This document shows positions 46,567-54,989 of a DNA stretch of 64,000 nucleotides, piece by piece. The stretch spans positions 1 to 64,000 of the forward strand of contig QAML01000036.1 of assembly GCA_003150315.1 (NCBI GenBank). The letters are read 5' to 3'. The DNA is from Prevotellaceae bacterium. GTDB lineage: Bacteria > Bacteroidota > Bacteroidia > Bacteroidales > Bacteroidaceae. A model generated the notes under the pieces. That model saw only the letters and a list, made by a program, of their open reading frames with translations, searched no databases and was not told the origin of the DNA. Numbering within the stretch: the stretch's first letter is position 1; each line of letters starts with the position of its first letter. Both the position numbers and the translations under genes were made by a program.

Positions 46567-46597
46567 TTTGGAGATTTGAAATAAAGCTGTAATTTTG
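46567..46597 (+). promoter_or_regulatory. Bacteroidota-type promoter of the ferredoxin gene
   Basis: TTTG (46567-46570), a 19-base spacer and TAATTTTG (46590-46597) followed by C give a complete consensus. The start codon is 52 bases downstream. Confidence 0.8.
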
Positions 46598-46648
46598 CAG
46601 GCAGAATACAAAGGAACATAATTAACAATTAAATCAAATCTTACAACT

Positions 46649-46819
46649 ATGGCTTATGTAATTAGCGACGATTGTGTTGCATGCGGAACATGTATTGACG
46701 AATGCCCCAGCGGAGCAATCAGCGAAGGAGAGAAGTATTCAATCGACCCCAACGCTTGCGTTGACTGCGGCACTTGTGCAGATGTTTGCCCCAGCGGAGC
46801 AATCAATCCCGGAGAGTAA
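46649..46819 (+). CDS. 2[4Fe-4S] ferredoxin
   Basis: A short 56-residue electron carrier with two clostridial-type cluster motifs. Cys9, Cys12, Cys15 and Cys19, and Cys37, Cys40, Cys43 and Cys47, have CxxCxxCxxxCP spacing (CVACGTCIDECP, CVDCGTCADVCP). The acidic, compact sequence is typical of the low-potential ferredoxins of anaerobes that serve pyruvate:ferredoxin oxidoreductase and Rnf/hydrogenase. It has its own strong promoter and terminator, consistent with high expression. Confidence 0.95.
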   Translation: MAYVISDDCVACGTCIDECPSGAISEGEKYSIDPNACVDCGTCADVCPSGAINPGE

Positions 46820-46841
46820 TAACAACAGCTCAAAACAATAC

Positions 46842-46881
46842 AAAGCGCGGCATTTTCGAAAGGAAATTGCCACGCTTTTTT
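46842..46881 (+). terminator. Rho-independent terminator of the ferredoxin gene
   Basis: AAAGCG-GGCA-TTTC pairs with GAAA-TGCC-CGCTTT (small mismatches) and is followed by TTTTTT. It lies 23 bases after the stop. Confidence 0.85.
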
Positions 46882-47010
46882 AGTTTGCTATTTTTCAAGC
46901 ATTTGGAAACGCCAAAAATACAAGGCATATATTTTAAAATACAAGGCACTTATTTTAAAATAAGTGCCTTGTATTTTTTGCGATAAGCCACGTGTGTTTT
47001 TCGATATCCG
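46882..47010 (+). repeat. Interspersed modular palindromic repeat, copy J
   Basis: AGTTTGCTATTTTTCAAGC, ATTTGGAAACGCC, three units (AAGGCATATATTTT, AAGGCACTTATTTT, AAGTGCCTTGTATTTT) and the distal arm GCGATAAGCCACGTG, then TTTTTCGATATCCG. It lies between ferredoxin and glyS, both on the plus strand, directly after a normal terminator. Confidence 0.94.
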
Positions 47011-47126
47011 AAAACAGCTTTTTTTCACGAAGCTTTATGATGCGACACAACGGTTCAAAAAGTCCGCATTCCCGTTAAAAATGCTCACACAGGCTTTCAT
47101 ACATGACACAGGTTGCAGAAAATTAT

Positions 47127-47134
47127 TACCTTTG
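47127..47134 (+). promoter_or_regulatory. -7 promoter element of glyS
   Basis: TACCTTTG followed by C matches TAnnTTTG, 40 bases before the glyS start. Confidence 0.6.
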
Positions 47135-47174
47135 CACACATATAGTATCATATTTCAAAGCATAACATAAAGAC

Positions 47175-48722
47175 ATGGCTCAGGAAGACGTTTTCAAAAA
47201 GATAGTATCGCATTGCAAGGAATACGGTTTCGTTTTTCCCTCAAGTGAAATTTACGATGGTTTGGGCGCGGTTTACGATTACGGACAAAACGGCGTGGAA
47301 CTGAAGAACAACATAAAACAATATTGGTGGCAGAGCATGGTTTTGCTTCACCAGAACATAGTTGGCATAGACGCAGCTATTTTCATGCACCCCACAGTGT
47401 GGAAAGCCTCCGGACATGTAGACGCATTCAATGACCCTCTCATCGACAACCGCGATTCCAAGAAACGTTACCGTGCCGATGTGCTCATTGAGGACCAGAT
47501 AGCAAAATACGACGAGAAAATAGCCAAGGAAGTGGCTAAAGCCCGCAAACGTTTCGGAGACTCGTTTGACGAAGAGAAATTCTGCGCCACCAGTCAGCGT
47601 GTCATTGAGCACAAACAGAAGCGCGATGCTCTGCACTCCCGTTACAAGAAAGCCATGAACGATGTTAACCTCGACGAACTGAAGCAAATAATACTTGACG
47701 AGGGAATTGTGTGCCCCATAAGCGGAACAAGAAACTGGACCGACGTTCGTCAGTTCAACCTTATGTTCAAAACCGAAGTCGGCTCTACCGCCGAAGGAAC
47801 GTCAACCATATACCTGCGCCCCGAAACAGCTCAGGGAATTTTCGTAGATTACCTCAGCGTTCAAAAAACAGGACGCATGAAGCTTCCCTTTGGCATTGCA
47901 CAAATAGGCAAAGCCTTCAGAAACGAGATAGTGGCCCGTCAGTTCATTTTCAGAATGCGTGAGTTCGAGCAGATGGAGATGCAGTTTTTCTGCAAACCGG
48001 GTACGGAAATGGAATGGTTCAACTATTGGAAAAACATGCGCATGAAGTGGCATCAGGCTCTCGGTTTCGGAGCAGAGAACTACCGTTTCCACGACCACGA
48101 AAAGCTTGCCCACTACGCAAATGCCGCAACCGATATAGAATTCAACATGCCTTTCGGATTCAAAGAAGTGGAAGGTATTCACTCACGTACCAACTTCGAC
48201 CTCTCGCAACACGAAAAATTCAGCGGCAAGCAGATTAAATATCACGATCCTGAGACAGGCGAAAACTATACTCCGTATGACGTGGAAACATCTATAGGTG
48301 TAGACCGTATGTTCCTGTCTGTAATGTGCCACTCGTTTGAGGAAGAAAAGCTCGAAAACGGCGAAACCCGCACGGTGCTTCATCTGCCGCAGCAGTTAGC
48401 CCCCACAAAGCTCGCCATATTGCCTCTTGTGCGTAAGGATGGGCTTCCCGAACTCGGCGAAAAAATCATGAAGGATTTGCGTTTCCACTTCAACTGCAAA
48501 TACGAGGACAAGGATTCCATTGGAAAACGTTACCGTCGTCAGGATGCCATTGGCACGCCTTACTGTATAACCATTGACCACGACAGCTTGAAAGACGAAT
48601 GCGTTACATTGCGAAACCGCGACACCATGACGCAGGAGCGAATAAAGATAGCCGCTCTGCGCGGAACGCTTGAGGACCGCGTAAGCATCACTTCGCTGCT
48701 CAAAAAGATTGCCGAGGATTGA
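47175..48722 (+). CDS. glyS: Glycyl-tRNA synthetase (alpha2 type)
   Basis: Charges tRNA-Gly. 515 residues of the single-chain, class II homodimeric form found in Bacteroidota, archaea and eukaryotes rather than the alpha2beta2 type. Features: VFPSSEIYDGLGAVYDYGQNGVELKNN, class II motif 2 around IGKAFRNEIVARQFIFRMREFEQ, motif 3 ETSIGVDRMFLSVM, and the C-terminal anticodon-binding domain beginning LAPTKLAILPL. The gene downstream follows by 17 bases. Confidence 0.97.
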   Translation: MAQEDVFKKIVSHCKEYGFVFPSSEIYDGLGAVYDYGQNGVELKNNIKQYWWQSMVLLHQNIVGIDAAIFMHPTVWKASGHVDAFNDPLIDNRDSKKRYRADVLIEDQIAKYDEKIAKEVAKARKRFGDSFDEEKFCATSQRVIEHKQKRDALHSRYKKAMNDVNLDELKQIILDEGIVCPISGTRNWTDVRQFNLMFKTEVGSTAEGTSTIYLRPETAQGIFVDYLSVQKTGRMKLPFGIAQIGKAFRNEIVARQFIFRMREFEQMEMQFFCKPGTEMEWFNYWKNMRMKWHQALGFGAENYRFHDHEKLAHYANAATDIEFNMPFGFKEVEGIHSRTNFDLSQHEKFSGKQIKYHDPETGENYTPYDVETSIGVDRMFLSVMCHSFEEEKLENGETRTVLHLPQQLAPTKLAILPLVRKDGLPELGEKIMKDLRFHFNCKYEDKDSIGKRYRRQDAIGTPYCITIDHDSLKDECVTLRNRDTMTQERIKIAALRGTLEDRVSITSLLKKIAED

Positions 48723-48739
48723 TTAAACCCACATCACTG

Positions 48740-49420
48740 ATGAAATTGCCAGAACACCTGAGATTACGCGCGTTCACCCTCATTGCGGGAGTGATATGCG
48801 GCATGGCTTTGTGCTCATGTTCCGAAAACGACGGCGAGGAAAACGAATATGCCAACTGGAAGCCGCGCAACGAGAGCTATTTTTCAAAGATCATGCAGAC
48901 AACGGGCGATTCGATAGCATACGCAAAGCGCGTGTATGGCGAGAAATGGGAGGAGTTTTCCAACCGTCGCCAGTTTCTGTGTTTTTCGCGGCAGTTCGAC
49001 GCTGCCCATAAGCAAACGGACTCCATTGCAGTGGAGATTCTGAAACGCGGAGCGGACGACGGCGTGCTGCCATACTCAAACGACAGCGTAAGGGTGGCGT
49101 ATCGCACATTGCTCATACCTACCGACCAGCATCCCACAGGGCTTGTGGTTGACCATTCGGGCTTTTCGTCGGAATACAACAAAGTGTTTGACCGCACCAC
49201 CATGGCTCCGTCCACATTTTGTGTGAGTGCGCTCGTACACGGAGTGAGCACGGCATTATTATATATGCACCGCGGCGACCGTTGGAGAATTACCATGCCG
49301 TCAGACCTCGCTTACGGAGCTACGGCAAGCGGCACGATTCCGAAATATTCCACGGTTGTTTTCGAAATGGAGCTTGTTGAAATTTACCGCAAGGGCACAA
49401 GTCCCGGTGTTTGGCAGTAA
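48740..49420 (+). CDS. FKBP-type peptidyl-prolyl isomerase lipoprotein
   Basis: 226 residues from the ATG at 48740 (a TTG at 48719 overlapping glyS is less likely). The lipoprotein signal is FTLIAGVICGMALCSC with cleavage before Cys, then SENDGEE, an acidic stretch as seen in surface-exposed lipoproteins. The FKBP domain occupies the C-terminal half: VHGVSTALLYMHRGDRWRI, MPSDLAYGATASGTIP and STVVFEMELVEI. It assists folding outside the inner membrane. Probably cotranscribed with glyS; a terminator follows. Confidence 0.9.
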   Translation: MKLPEHLRLRAFTLIAGVICGMALCSCSENDGEENEYANWKPRNESYFSKIMQTTGDSIAYAKRVYGEKWEEFSNRRQFLCFSRQFDAAHKQTDSIAVEILKRGADDGVLPYSNDSVRVAYRTLLIPTDQHPTGLVVDHSGFSSEYNKVFDRTTMAPSTFCVSALVHGVSTALLYMHRGDRWRITMPSDLAYGATASGTIPKYSTVVFEMELVEIYRKGTSPGVWQ

Positions 49421-49440
49421 AAGCAATCTGCATAAGACAT

Positions 49441-49486
49441 AAAAGGTTTCCGAAGCCCCCGGGGCATATCGGAAACCTTTTTTCTT
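49441..49486 (+). terminator. Rho-independent terminator of glyS-FKBP
   Basis: AAAAGGTTTCCGA and TCGGAAACCTTTT form a perfect 13-base-pair stem followed by TTTTTC, 20 bases after the FKBP stop. Confidence 0.92.
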
Positions 49487-49567
49487 TTCCGGAAGTCCCG
49501 TGGCTTTCACAAAACGCACCTAAAAACATGTGTTTTTGCACCGCAAAAAAGCCCCTTCCGCACACCC

Positions 49568-49696
49568 CCCAAAAAACATAAGGCTTGTTGCAAAAAATAC
49601 AAGGCACTTGTTTTAAAATAAGTGCCTTGTATTTTAAAATATATGCCTTGTATTTTTCGTCTTTTCAAATTCCTGAAAAACAAACTCTTACAAAAC
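49568..49696 (-). repeat. Interspersed modular palindromic repeat, copy K
   Basis: Minus-strand order: TTTTGTAAGAGTTTG, CAGGAATTTGAAAAGACG, three units (AAGGCATATATTTT, AAGGCACTTATTTT, AAGTGCCTTGTATTTT) and the distal arm GCAACAAGCCTTATG. It lies between FKBP and the epimerase gene, on the opposite strand to both. Confidence 0.93.
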
Positions 49697-49813
49697 GCCC
49701 GGAAAAGCCGTTGTTTTTCGCCTCTCATGCCTTCAAACAATACGGAGAACTATTCTTTTTTGTGCCGTTCTTTTTTGCTTTGCGCACATCCGACGACAAT
49801 GAAACTAATTTGC

Positions 49814-49821
49814 TAACTTTG
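49814..49821 (+). promoter_or_regulatory. -7 promoter element of the epimerase gene
   Basis: TAACTTTG followed by C matches TAnnTTTG, 39 bases before the ATG at 49861. It shows that the reading frame upstream of that ATG is not translated from this transcript. Confidence 0.65.
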
Positions 49822-49860
49822 CAGATTATTAAACAGAAACTTTATAAAAAGAACCTACGG

Positions 49861-50934
49861 ATGAAGATATTGATTACAGGCGCAAGCGGCTTCATTGGGA
49901 GCTTTCTCGTGGAGCGGGCACTCTCGGCAGGAATGGAAGTATGGGCGGGAGTGAGAAAAACAAGCAGCCGCCAATATCTCACCGATCCGCGAATCCATTT
50001 CATTGACATAGACTACAGCAACGAGCAGACAATGCGCTCTACATTTGAACGCGCCAAGCAGGACTTCGGTGCGTGGGACGTGATAATCCATGCCGCAGGA
50101 ATAACGAAGAGCCGGTTCAAAAACATGTTCTTCAGAGTGAACTACGACGGCACACGCCGCATGGTTTCTGCCATACGCGATTCCGACACTGTGCCTGCAC
50201 AATTCATATATATAAGTTCGCTCAGTGTGCTCGGGGCAATAAGGGAAAACGCCACGACACCCCACCCTGCCCCAAATCCGTTTGGAGCAGACGGCAGCGC
50301 AGGCGAACTAAGAAACGTGGTTTACGAACCCATGAAGAGCGGAGACATGCCCGTGCCTAACACTGCATATGGCTTAAGCAAGGCAGCCGCCGAAAACTAT
50401 CTGCACACAATTAAAGACTTTCCTTGGGTCATATTCCGCCCCACAGGCGTTTACGGTCCGAGAGAAAAAGACTATTTCCTCATGGCAAAGTCCATAAAGA
50501 ATCACGTGGACTTCTCGGTGGGTTTCAAACCGCAGGAAATAACATTCATATACGTCAAAGATCTCGTGAACGCCATTTTTGCAGCCATAACGCGCAAGGT
50601 GGTTCACAAAACATATCTTCTGAGCGACGGCAGAACCTACGAAAGCCGTGCATTCAGCCTTTTGCTGCAAAAGGAAATGGGTGTGAGAAACGTAATTCAC
50701 ATAAAAGCTCCGCTATGGGTGCTTCGCAGCGTGTGCGCAGTGGCAGAAATAGTTTCGAACATAACTAACACCACGCCCACTCTCAATTCCGACAAATACA
50801 AGATTATGAAACAGCGCAACTGGCAATGCGATATTGACGAAGCTGTAAGAGAACTCGGTTACAAAGCCGAATACGACTTGAAACGCGGGGTGAAAGAAAC
50901 GGTGGAATGGTATAAAGAAAACTACTGGATATGA
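49861..50934 (+). CDS. NAD-dependent epimerase/dehydratase family protein
   Basis: 357 residues from the ATG at 49861; the frame is open further upstream through repeat copy K but the family N-terminus MKILITGASGFIGSFLVERA starts here. Extended SDR features: glycine-rich GASGFIG, Asp/Asn-containing IIHAAGITKS, catalytic YGLSK (Tyr with Lys four residues on) and FRPTGVYGPREKDY. It acts on a nucleotide sugar or a sterol/lipid-like substrate; the subgroup resembles the 3-beta-HSD-like reductases. The stop overlaps the next start by 4 bases. Confidence 0.88.
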   Translation: MKILITGASGFIGSFLVERALSAGMEVWAGVRKTSSRQYLTDPRIHFIDIDYSNEQTMRSTFERAKQDFGAWDVIIHAAGITKSRFKNMFFRVNYDGTRRMVSAIRDSDTVPAQFIYISSLSVLGAIRENATTPHPAPNPFGADGSAGELRNVVYEPMKSGDMPVPNTAYGLSKAAAENYLHTIKDFPWVIFRPTGVYGPREKDYFLMAKSIKNHVDFSVGFKPQEITFIYVKDLVNAIFAAITRKVVHKTYLLSDGRTYESRAFSLLLQKEMGVRNVIHIKAPLWVLRSVCAVAEIVSNITNTTPTLNSDKYKIMKQRNWQCDIDEAVRELGYKAEYDLKRGVKETVEWYKENYWI

Positions 50935-51905
50935 TTTCACTCACAAAGAAAAAGCGTTGCCGCCCCGGACTGTTGGGAATAGAGAAACTCGGAATTATTT
51001 ATGCCGCGTTCACAGCCGTTGTGGCTGCCATGTTCTACAACTATATTCCCTCGATAGGCGAAATGGCTATAACCCGCGCGGGATATGCCGCCGGAATGAC
51101 GGCACTAATTCTGATTTATCGCAAACGTCCGTGCCATCTTACCTTTTTCCTGCGAATAGCTTTGCAGCTTGGCATGCTAGCAACCTGGTATCCGGAAACC
51201 TATCTCTTTTGCAGTATATTCGGCAACCTGGATCACGTGTTCGCGCAAGCCGACCAATTCATTTTCGGATGCCAGCCCGCACTTCTGTTCTGCCAGATAT
51301 TACACGGCAAAATATGGAGCGAGCTTTTCAATATGGGATATTTTTCATACTATCCCATGATTTTCTTCCTCGTGGTATGGACATTCTTCCGCCGATATCT
51401 GTTGTTCGAAAAAACATCTTTCATAATCCTCTGCTCATTCTTCATCTTTTACGTGATATTCATGTTCCTGCCCGTAGCGGGACCGCAATTTTATTATCAG
51501 GCAGTGGGAATTGAAACTATAAGAGAAGGAATATTCCCGCATGTGGGACTTTACTTCAGAGATCACTTTGATATGCTGCCCGAAACACAGTATGGCGGAC
51601 TTTTCCAACACCTTGTGGAAATGGCACAACAGGGAGGCGAACGCCCGACAGCCGCATTCCCGAGTTCGCATGTGGGAGTGAGCACCATAATAATGATACT
51701 GGCATGGAAAGCCGACAGGAAAAAGCGCGTGTTTATAGGACTCCTTCCGTTTTACGTCTTTCTTTGCTGCGCCACAGTCTATATTCACGCCCATTACGCG
51801 GTAGATGCCATTGCCGGATTCCTCGTGGCGTTCCCCGTATATCAGATATCGCACAAAATATATTATACACGGGCGTTCCACCGTCCGCACGGATATCACT
51901 CATAA
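50931..51905 (+). CDS. PAP2/Aur1-like membrane phosphotransferase
   Basis: 324 residues with six or more hydrophobic segments. The phosphatase motifs are TAAFPSSHVGVS (PSSH) and HAHYAVDAIAG (His-Y-x-x-D). These are the C2 and C3 motifs of the PAP2 superfamily, including Aur1-like inositol-phosphoceramide synthases known from sphingolipid-making Bacteroidota. The chain is longer than simple PAP2 phosphatases (about 200-250) because of extra N-terminal membrane segments. It is translationally coupled to an SDR-type epimerase. A role in lipid head-group transfer is a plausible inference, not proven. Confidence 0.8.
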   Translation: MISLTKKKRCRPGLLGIEKLGIIYAAFTAVVAAMFYNYIPSIGEMAITRAGYAAGMTALILIYRKRPCHLTFFLRIALQLGMLATWYPETYLFCSIFGNLDHVFAQADQFIFGCQPALLFCQILHGKIWSELFNMGYFSYYPMIFFLVVWTFFRRYLLFEKTSFIILCSFFIFYVIFMFLPVAGPQFYYQAVGIETIREGIFPHVGLYFRDHFDMLPETQYGGLFQHLVEMAQQGGERPTAAFPSSHVGVSTIIMILAWKADRKKRVFIGLLPFYVFLCCATVYIHAHYAVDAIAGFLVAFPVYQISHKIYYTRAFHRPHGYHS

Positions 51906-51932
51906 CGAAACATAAATAAAAAACTTACAGAT

Positions 51933-52565
51933 ATGAACACAGACAACATCCTAGCAGAAAAACTTCTGAAGATAAAAGCCATAAAACTTCAGCCTTCCGA
52001 TCCTTTCACATGGGCATCCGGTTGGAAATCTCCCTTTTATTGCGACAATCGCAAGGCACTCTCCTATCCTTCGCTACGCTCATTCGTCAAAATAGAATTG
52101 AGTCGCATAGTAGCAGAAAAGTATCCCGACGCAGAAGTAGTGGCAGGCGTGGCAACAGGAGCCATTGCACAAGGAGCACTTGTGGCAGATATTCTCGGAC
52201 TACCCTTTGTTTACGTTCGCTCAAAGGCAAAAGACCACGGATTAGGCAATCTCATAGAAGGCAACCTTGAAAAAGGCAAAAAAGTAGTGGTTGTAGAAGA
52301 TCTCATTTCCACAGGCGCAAGCTCGCTCAAGGCAGTTGAAGCTATTCGCAAGGCAGGTTGCGAAGTTTTAGGCATGGTTGCGTCTTATACCTACGGCTTT
52401 GATGTTGCGGCAAAAGCATTCGCCGATGCAAATGTTGAACTTTCCACAATAACAAACTACGAAGCCGTAGTAAAAACTGCCATAAGCGAAGGATATATAA
52501 AGGAAAGCGACATGCAACTCCTGGATTCCTGGCGCAAAGATCCCGCAAACTGGACCGGCAAATAA
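51933..52565 (+). CDS. pyrE: Orotate phosphoribosyltransferase
   Basis: Pyrimidine synthesis: couples orotate to PRPP to give OMP. 210 residues. Features are FTWASGWKSPFYCDNRKAL, the substrate loop VRSKAKDHGLGNLIEG and the PRPP motif VVVVEDLISTGASSLKAV. First in a row of closely spaced genes (pyrE, SRPBCC, argH, lipoprotein, SprT-like); pyrE and argH are both nucleotide/arginine genes linked through carbamoyl phosphate use. Confidence 0.96.
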   Translation: MNTDNILAEKLLKIKAIKLQPSDPFTWASGWKSPFYCDNRKALSYPSLRSFVKIELSRIVAEKYPDAEVVAGVATGAIAQGALVADILGLPFVYVRSKAKDHGLGNLIEGNLEKGKKVVVVEDLISTGASSLKAVEAIRKAGCEVLGMVASYTYGFDVAAKAFADANVELSTITNYEAVVKTAISEGYIKESDMQLLDSWRKDPANWTGK

Positions 52566-52575
52566 TTTCGCGGAA

Positions 52576-53061
52576 ATGAGTCTCAAGAAAAACGAAAGCG
52601 ACATAGAACATATCGCATACTCCGACAGAAAAGTTTACTCCGTTCTCTCGGATTTGAGAAATCTGAAGAAACTTGAATCAAATTTCGAAGACGAAGAAAA
52701 ACGCCGCATGCTGATTGCGCAACTCGGAGAAGAGAAAGTAAAAAAAGCACAAGAGGCTTTAGCCAAAATGGAAATCACTTCCGACAGCGCAAGTATAAAT
52801 GCGCCGATGGTGGGGAAGGTTACATTTGAAATTACAGAGCGCGAAGAACCAAAGTTAATTAAATTGGAAGCAAAAGGACTCCCCACCAAAGCGTGCCTGT
52901 GGGTTCAAATTCTTCCGGAAGGCGACAACTTGTGCAAAATGAAGGTTACGTCGGGCATAGAACTCAACTTCCTTATAAAAGGAATGGTTGAAAAATATCT
53001 CGAACCGGGTGTAAAAAACATAGCAAGGGTTCTTGCATCCCTGCCCTACGACCAATTATAA
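52576..53061 (+). CDS. SRPBCC (START-like) family protein
   Basis: 161 residues with the helix-grip pattern of SRPBCC proteins: an N-terminal strand and helix (DRKVYSVLSDLRNLKKL), a charged middle helix (EEKVKKAQEALAKMEI), curved strands (GKVTFEITEREEPKLIKLE, ACLWVQILPEG) and a long C-terminal helix (IKGMVEKYLEPGVKNIARVL). Such proteins bind hydrophobic ligands. It lies 10 bases after pyrE and 13 before argH, an arrangement I recall from other Bacteroidales. Ligand unknown. Confidence 0.82.
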   Translation: MSLKKNESDIEHIAYSDRKVYSVLSDLRNLKKLESNFEDEEKRRMLIAQLGEEKVKKAQEALAKMEITSDSASINAPMVGKVTFEITEREEPKLIKLEAKGLPTKACLWVQILPEGDNLCKMKVTSGIELNFLIKGMVEKYLEPGVKNIARVLASLPYDQL

Positions 53062-53074
53062 AACATAACGGACA

Positions 53075-54418
53075 ATGGCAAACAAACTCTGGCAAAAAAA
53101 CGTGGAACTAAACAAGGAAATTGAAAAGTTCACTGTTGGCAAAGACCGCGAACTTGATGTATTTCTTGCGCCATACGATGTGCTCGGTTCCATGGCACAC
53201 ATTACAATGCTCGAAAGCATCAACCTCCTTACAAGTTCCGAATTGGAAGTGCTTTTGAAGGAGTTGAAAAACATATATCGCCTTGCCGAAAGCGGCAAGT
53301 TCGTCATAGAAGACGGCGTAGAGGACGTACACTCGCAGGTAGAGCTTATGCTCACACGAAAGCTTGGCGATGCAGGCAAGAAAATCCACAGCGGACGTTC
53401 CAGAAACGACCAGGTGCTTGTGGACTTGAAGTTGTTTTCACGCGCGGGCATACATAGCATTGCACAGGAAAGCAAAAAACTTTTCGACGAGCTGCAAAAG
53501 CAGAGCGAAAAGTATAAAAATGTGTTGATGCCGGGATATACTCACACGCAGATTGCCATGCCGAGCAGTTTCGGGCTTTGGTTTGGTGCTTATGCCGAGA
53601 GTCTTGCCGATGACATGCAGCTTCTTCTCGCCGCTTGGCGCGTGGCAAACAGAAATCCTCTCGGAAGTGCGGCGGGATATGGCTCGTCGTTCCCCCTCAA
53701 TCGTACAATGACAACAAAACTGTTGGGTTTCGAATCCATGGACTACAATGTGGTTTATGCCCAAATGGGTCGCGGAAAGACGGAGCGCACCATTGCCTTT
53801 GCCATAGCAAGCATTGCGGGCACCATATCCAAGTTGGCGTTCGACGCATGCATGTTTAATTCGCAGAACTTCGGTTTCATTCATCTCCCTACGGAATGTA
53901 CAACAGGCTCGAGCATAATGCCGCACAAAAAGAACCCGGATGTTTTCGAGCTTATCCGTGCAAAATGCAACAAGCTCCAAACTCTGCCCTCGCAAATCAC
54001 GGCTATTATGAACAACCTCATTTGCGGATATTCGCGAGACCTGCAAACAATAAAAGAAGTGTTCATGCCGGCTTTCGGGGAACTGCTCGACTGCATACGA
54101 ATGACCGCATATATCGTGGAACGTACCGAAGTTAACGAACACATTCTCGAAAATCCGCTCTACGACCCGATTTTCTCCGTTGAAGAAGTGAACCGCCGCG
54201 TAATAGCAGGCACACCGTTCCGCGAAGCCTATAAACAAGTGGGATTGGAAATAGAAGCCGGAAATTTCACACCCGACAAGAACATCCACCACACCCACGA
54301 AGGGAGCATTGGAAACCTTTGCAACGACAAGATAGCCGACCTCATGAACGCCACCCTCGGTGAATTTCATTTCGAGCGCGTGGACGAGGCGGTGCAAAAG
54401 CTTCTTACAGACAAATAA
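53075..54418 (+). CDS. argH: Argininosuccinate lyase
   Basis: Last step of arginine synthesis: splits argininosuccinate into arginine and fumarate. 447 residues of the fumarase/aspartase superfamily. Signature GSSIMPHKKNPDVFELIR near 277-294 carries the catalytic Ser; other parts are GRSRNDQVLVDLKLF-type (SGRSRNDQV), YTHTQIAMPSSFG and AAGYGSSFPLNR. His replaces the more usual Gln in MPxKKNP, as in other Bacteroidales. The fumarate produced could enter the fumarase reaction at 20278. Confidence 0.96.
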   Translation: MANKLWQKNVELNKEIEKFTVGKDRELDVFLAPYDVLGSMAHITMLESINLLTSSELEVLLKELKNIYRLAESGKFVIEDGVEDVHSQVELMLTRKLGDAGKKIHSGRSRNDQVLVDLKLFSRAGIHSIAQESKKLFDELQKQSEKYKNVLMPGYTHTQIAMPSSFGLWFGAYAESLADDMQLLLAAWRVANRNPLGSAAGYGSSFPLNRTMTTKLLGFESMDYNVVYAQMGRGKTERTIAFAIASIAGTISKLAFDACMFNSQNFGFIHLPTECTTGSSIMPHKKNPDVFELIRAKCNKLQTLPSQITAIMNNLICGYSRDLQTIKEVFMPAFGELLDCIRMTAYIVERTEVNEHILENPLYDPIFSVEEVNRRVIAGTPFREAYKQVGLEIEAGNFTPDKNIHHTHEGSIGNLCNDKIADLMNATLGEFHFERVDEAVQKLLTDK

Positions 54419-54439
54419 ACGGTACTAAAACTTCCGAAC

Positions 54440-54985
54440 ATGAAGCGTTTGGCAATAATACTCGCTTTGGCGGGACTAATTTTACCGGTTGCGTGCGACA
54501 ACGACAGTGTGGAATCGAAATTTTCCAAATTCCGCGCGTCGTTTTCGCTCTCTCCCGTCAACACCATTGCTCCTTTGAACCAGGCTATGACTTCTTTCGG
54601 CAAATTTTGCACCATTACCAACACCGGGCAATACTACTATTTCCGAACACTCACCAATTCGACGCAAGTTAACCGCGATGCCTATGCCGCATACAGGACT
54701 TTCATCTGCATAGGCGGCTTCATTGTGGGCAGGGCATCGCAAACCGAACTGGGCACAGCCGATTATCCGTATCTTTGCTACGACTTGTGCTGCTCCAACT
54801 GCTATAGCAACGATGCCATAGCCCGAAATCTTTCGCTCGAAGACGGAGGAAGGGCTTCGTGCAGCCGTTGCCACAGAACCTACGACCTTAACAACGACGG
54901 CGTTGTGGTGAGCGGCGACAAAGGGCGCAAACTTGAGCGATACCACATCAATTATAACGGCACGGCAATAATGATTGCCAACTGA
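54440..54985 (+). CDS. Lipoprotein with a Rieske-like, cysteine-rich fold
   Basis: 181 residues. The signal (LAIILALAGLILPVAC) ends in a lipobox Cys followed by DNDS. The mature part ends in two Cys clusters, YDLCCSNCYS (about 130-139) and ASCSRCHRTYDLNNDG, with the spacing and strand pattern of a Rieske-type domain. The His of the usual CxH ligand pairs is lacking except one in CHRTYD, so it may bind zinc or nothing rather than a [2Fe-2S] cluster. I recall similar Bacteroidales proteins but no function. Confidence 0.7.
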   Translation: MKRLAIILALAGLILPVACDNDSVESKFSKFRASFSLSPVNTIAPLNQAMTSFGKFCTITNTGQYYYFRTLTNSTQVNRDAYAAYRTFICIGGFIVGRASQTELGTADYPYLCYDLCCSNCYSNDAIARNLSLEDGGRASCSRCHRTYDLNNDGVVVSGDKGRKLERYHINYNGTAIMIAN

Positions 54986-54989
54986 CCCA

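Noticed and set aside
46882..47010. Short direct-repeat clusters resembling a CRISPR array
   Set aside because: The 21-base units are contiguous with no spacers, alternate in orientation, recur at 13 loci and no cas genes are nearby.
49507..49740. Repeat-encoded small proteins containing KIQGTYF-type strings
   Set aside because: The frames follow from 21-base units without stop codons; several frames are open at once, and flanking parts differ at each locus, so a conserved peptide is not supported.
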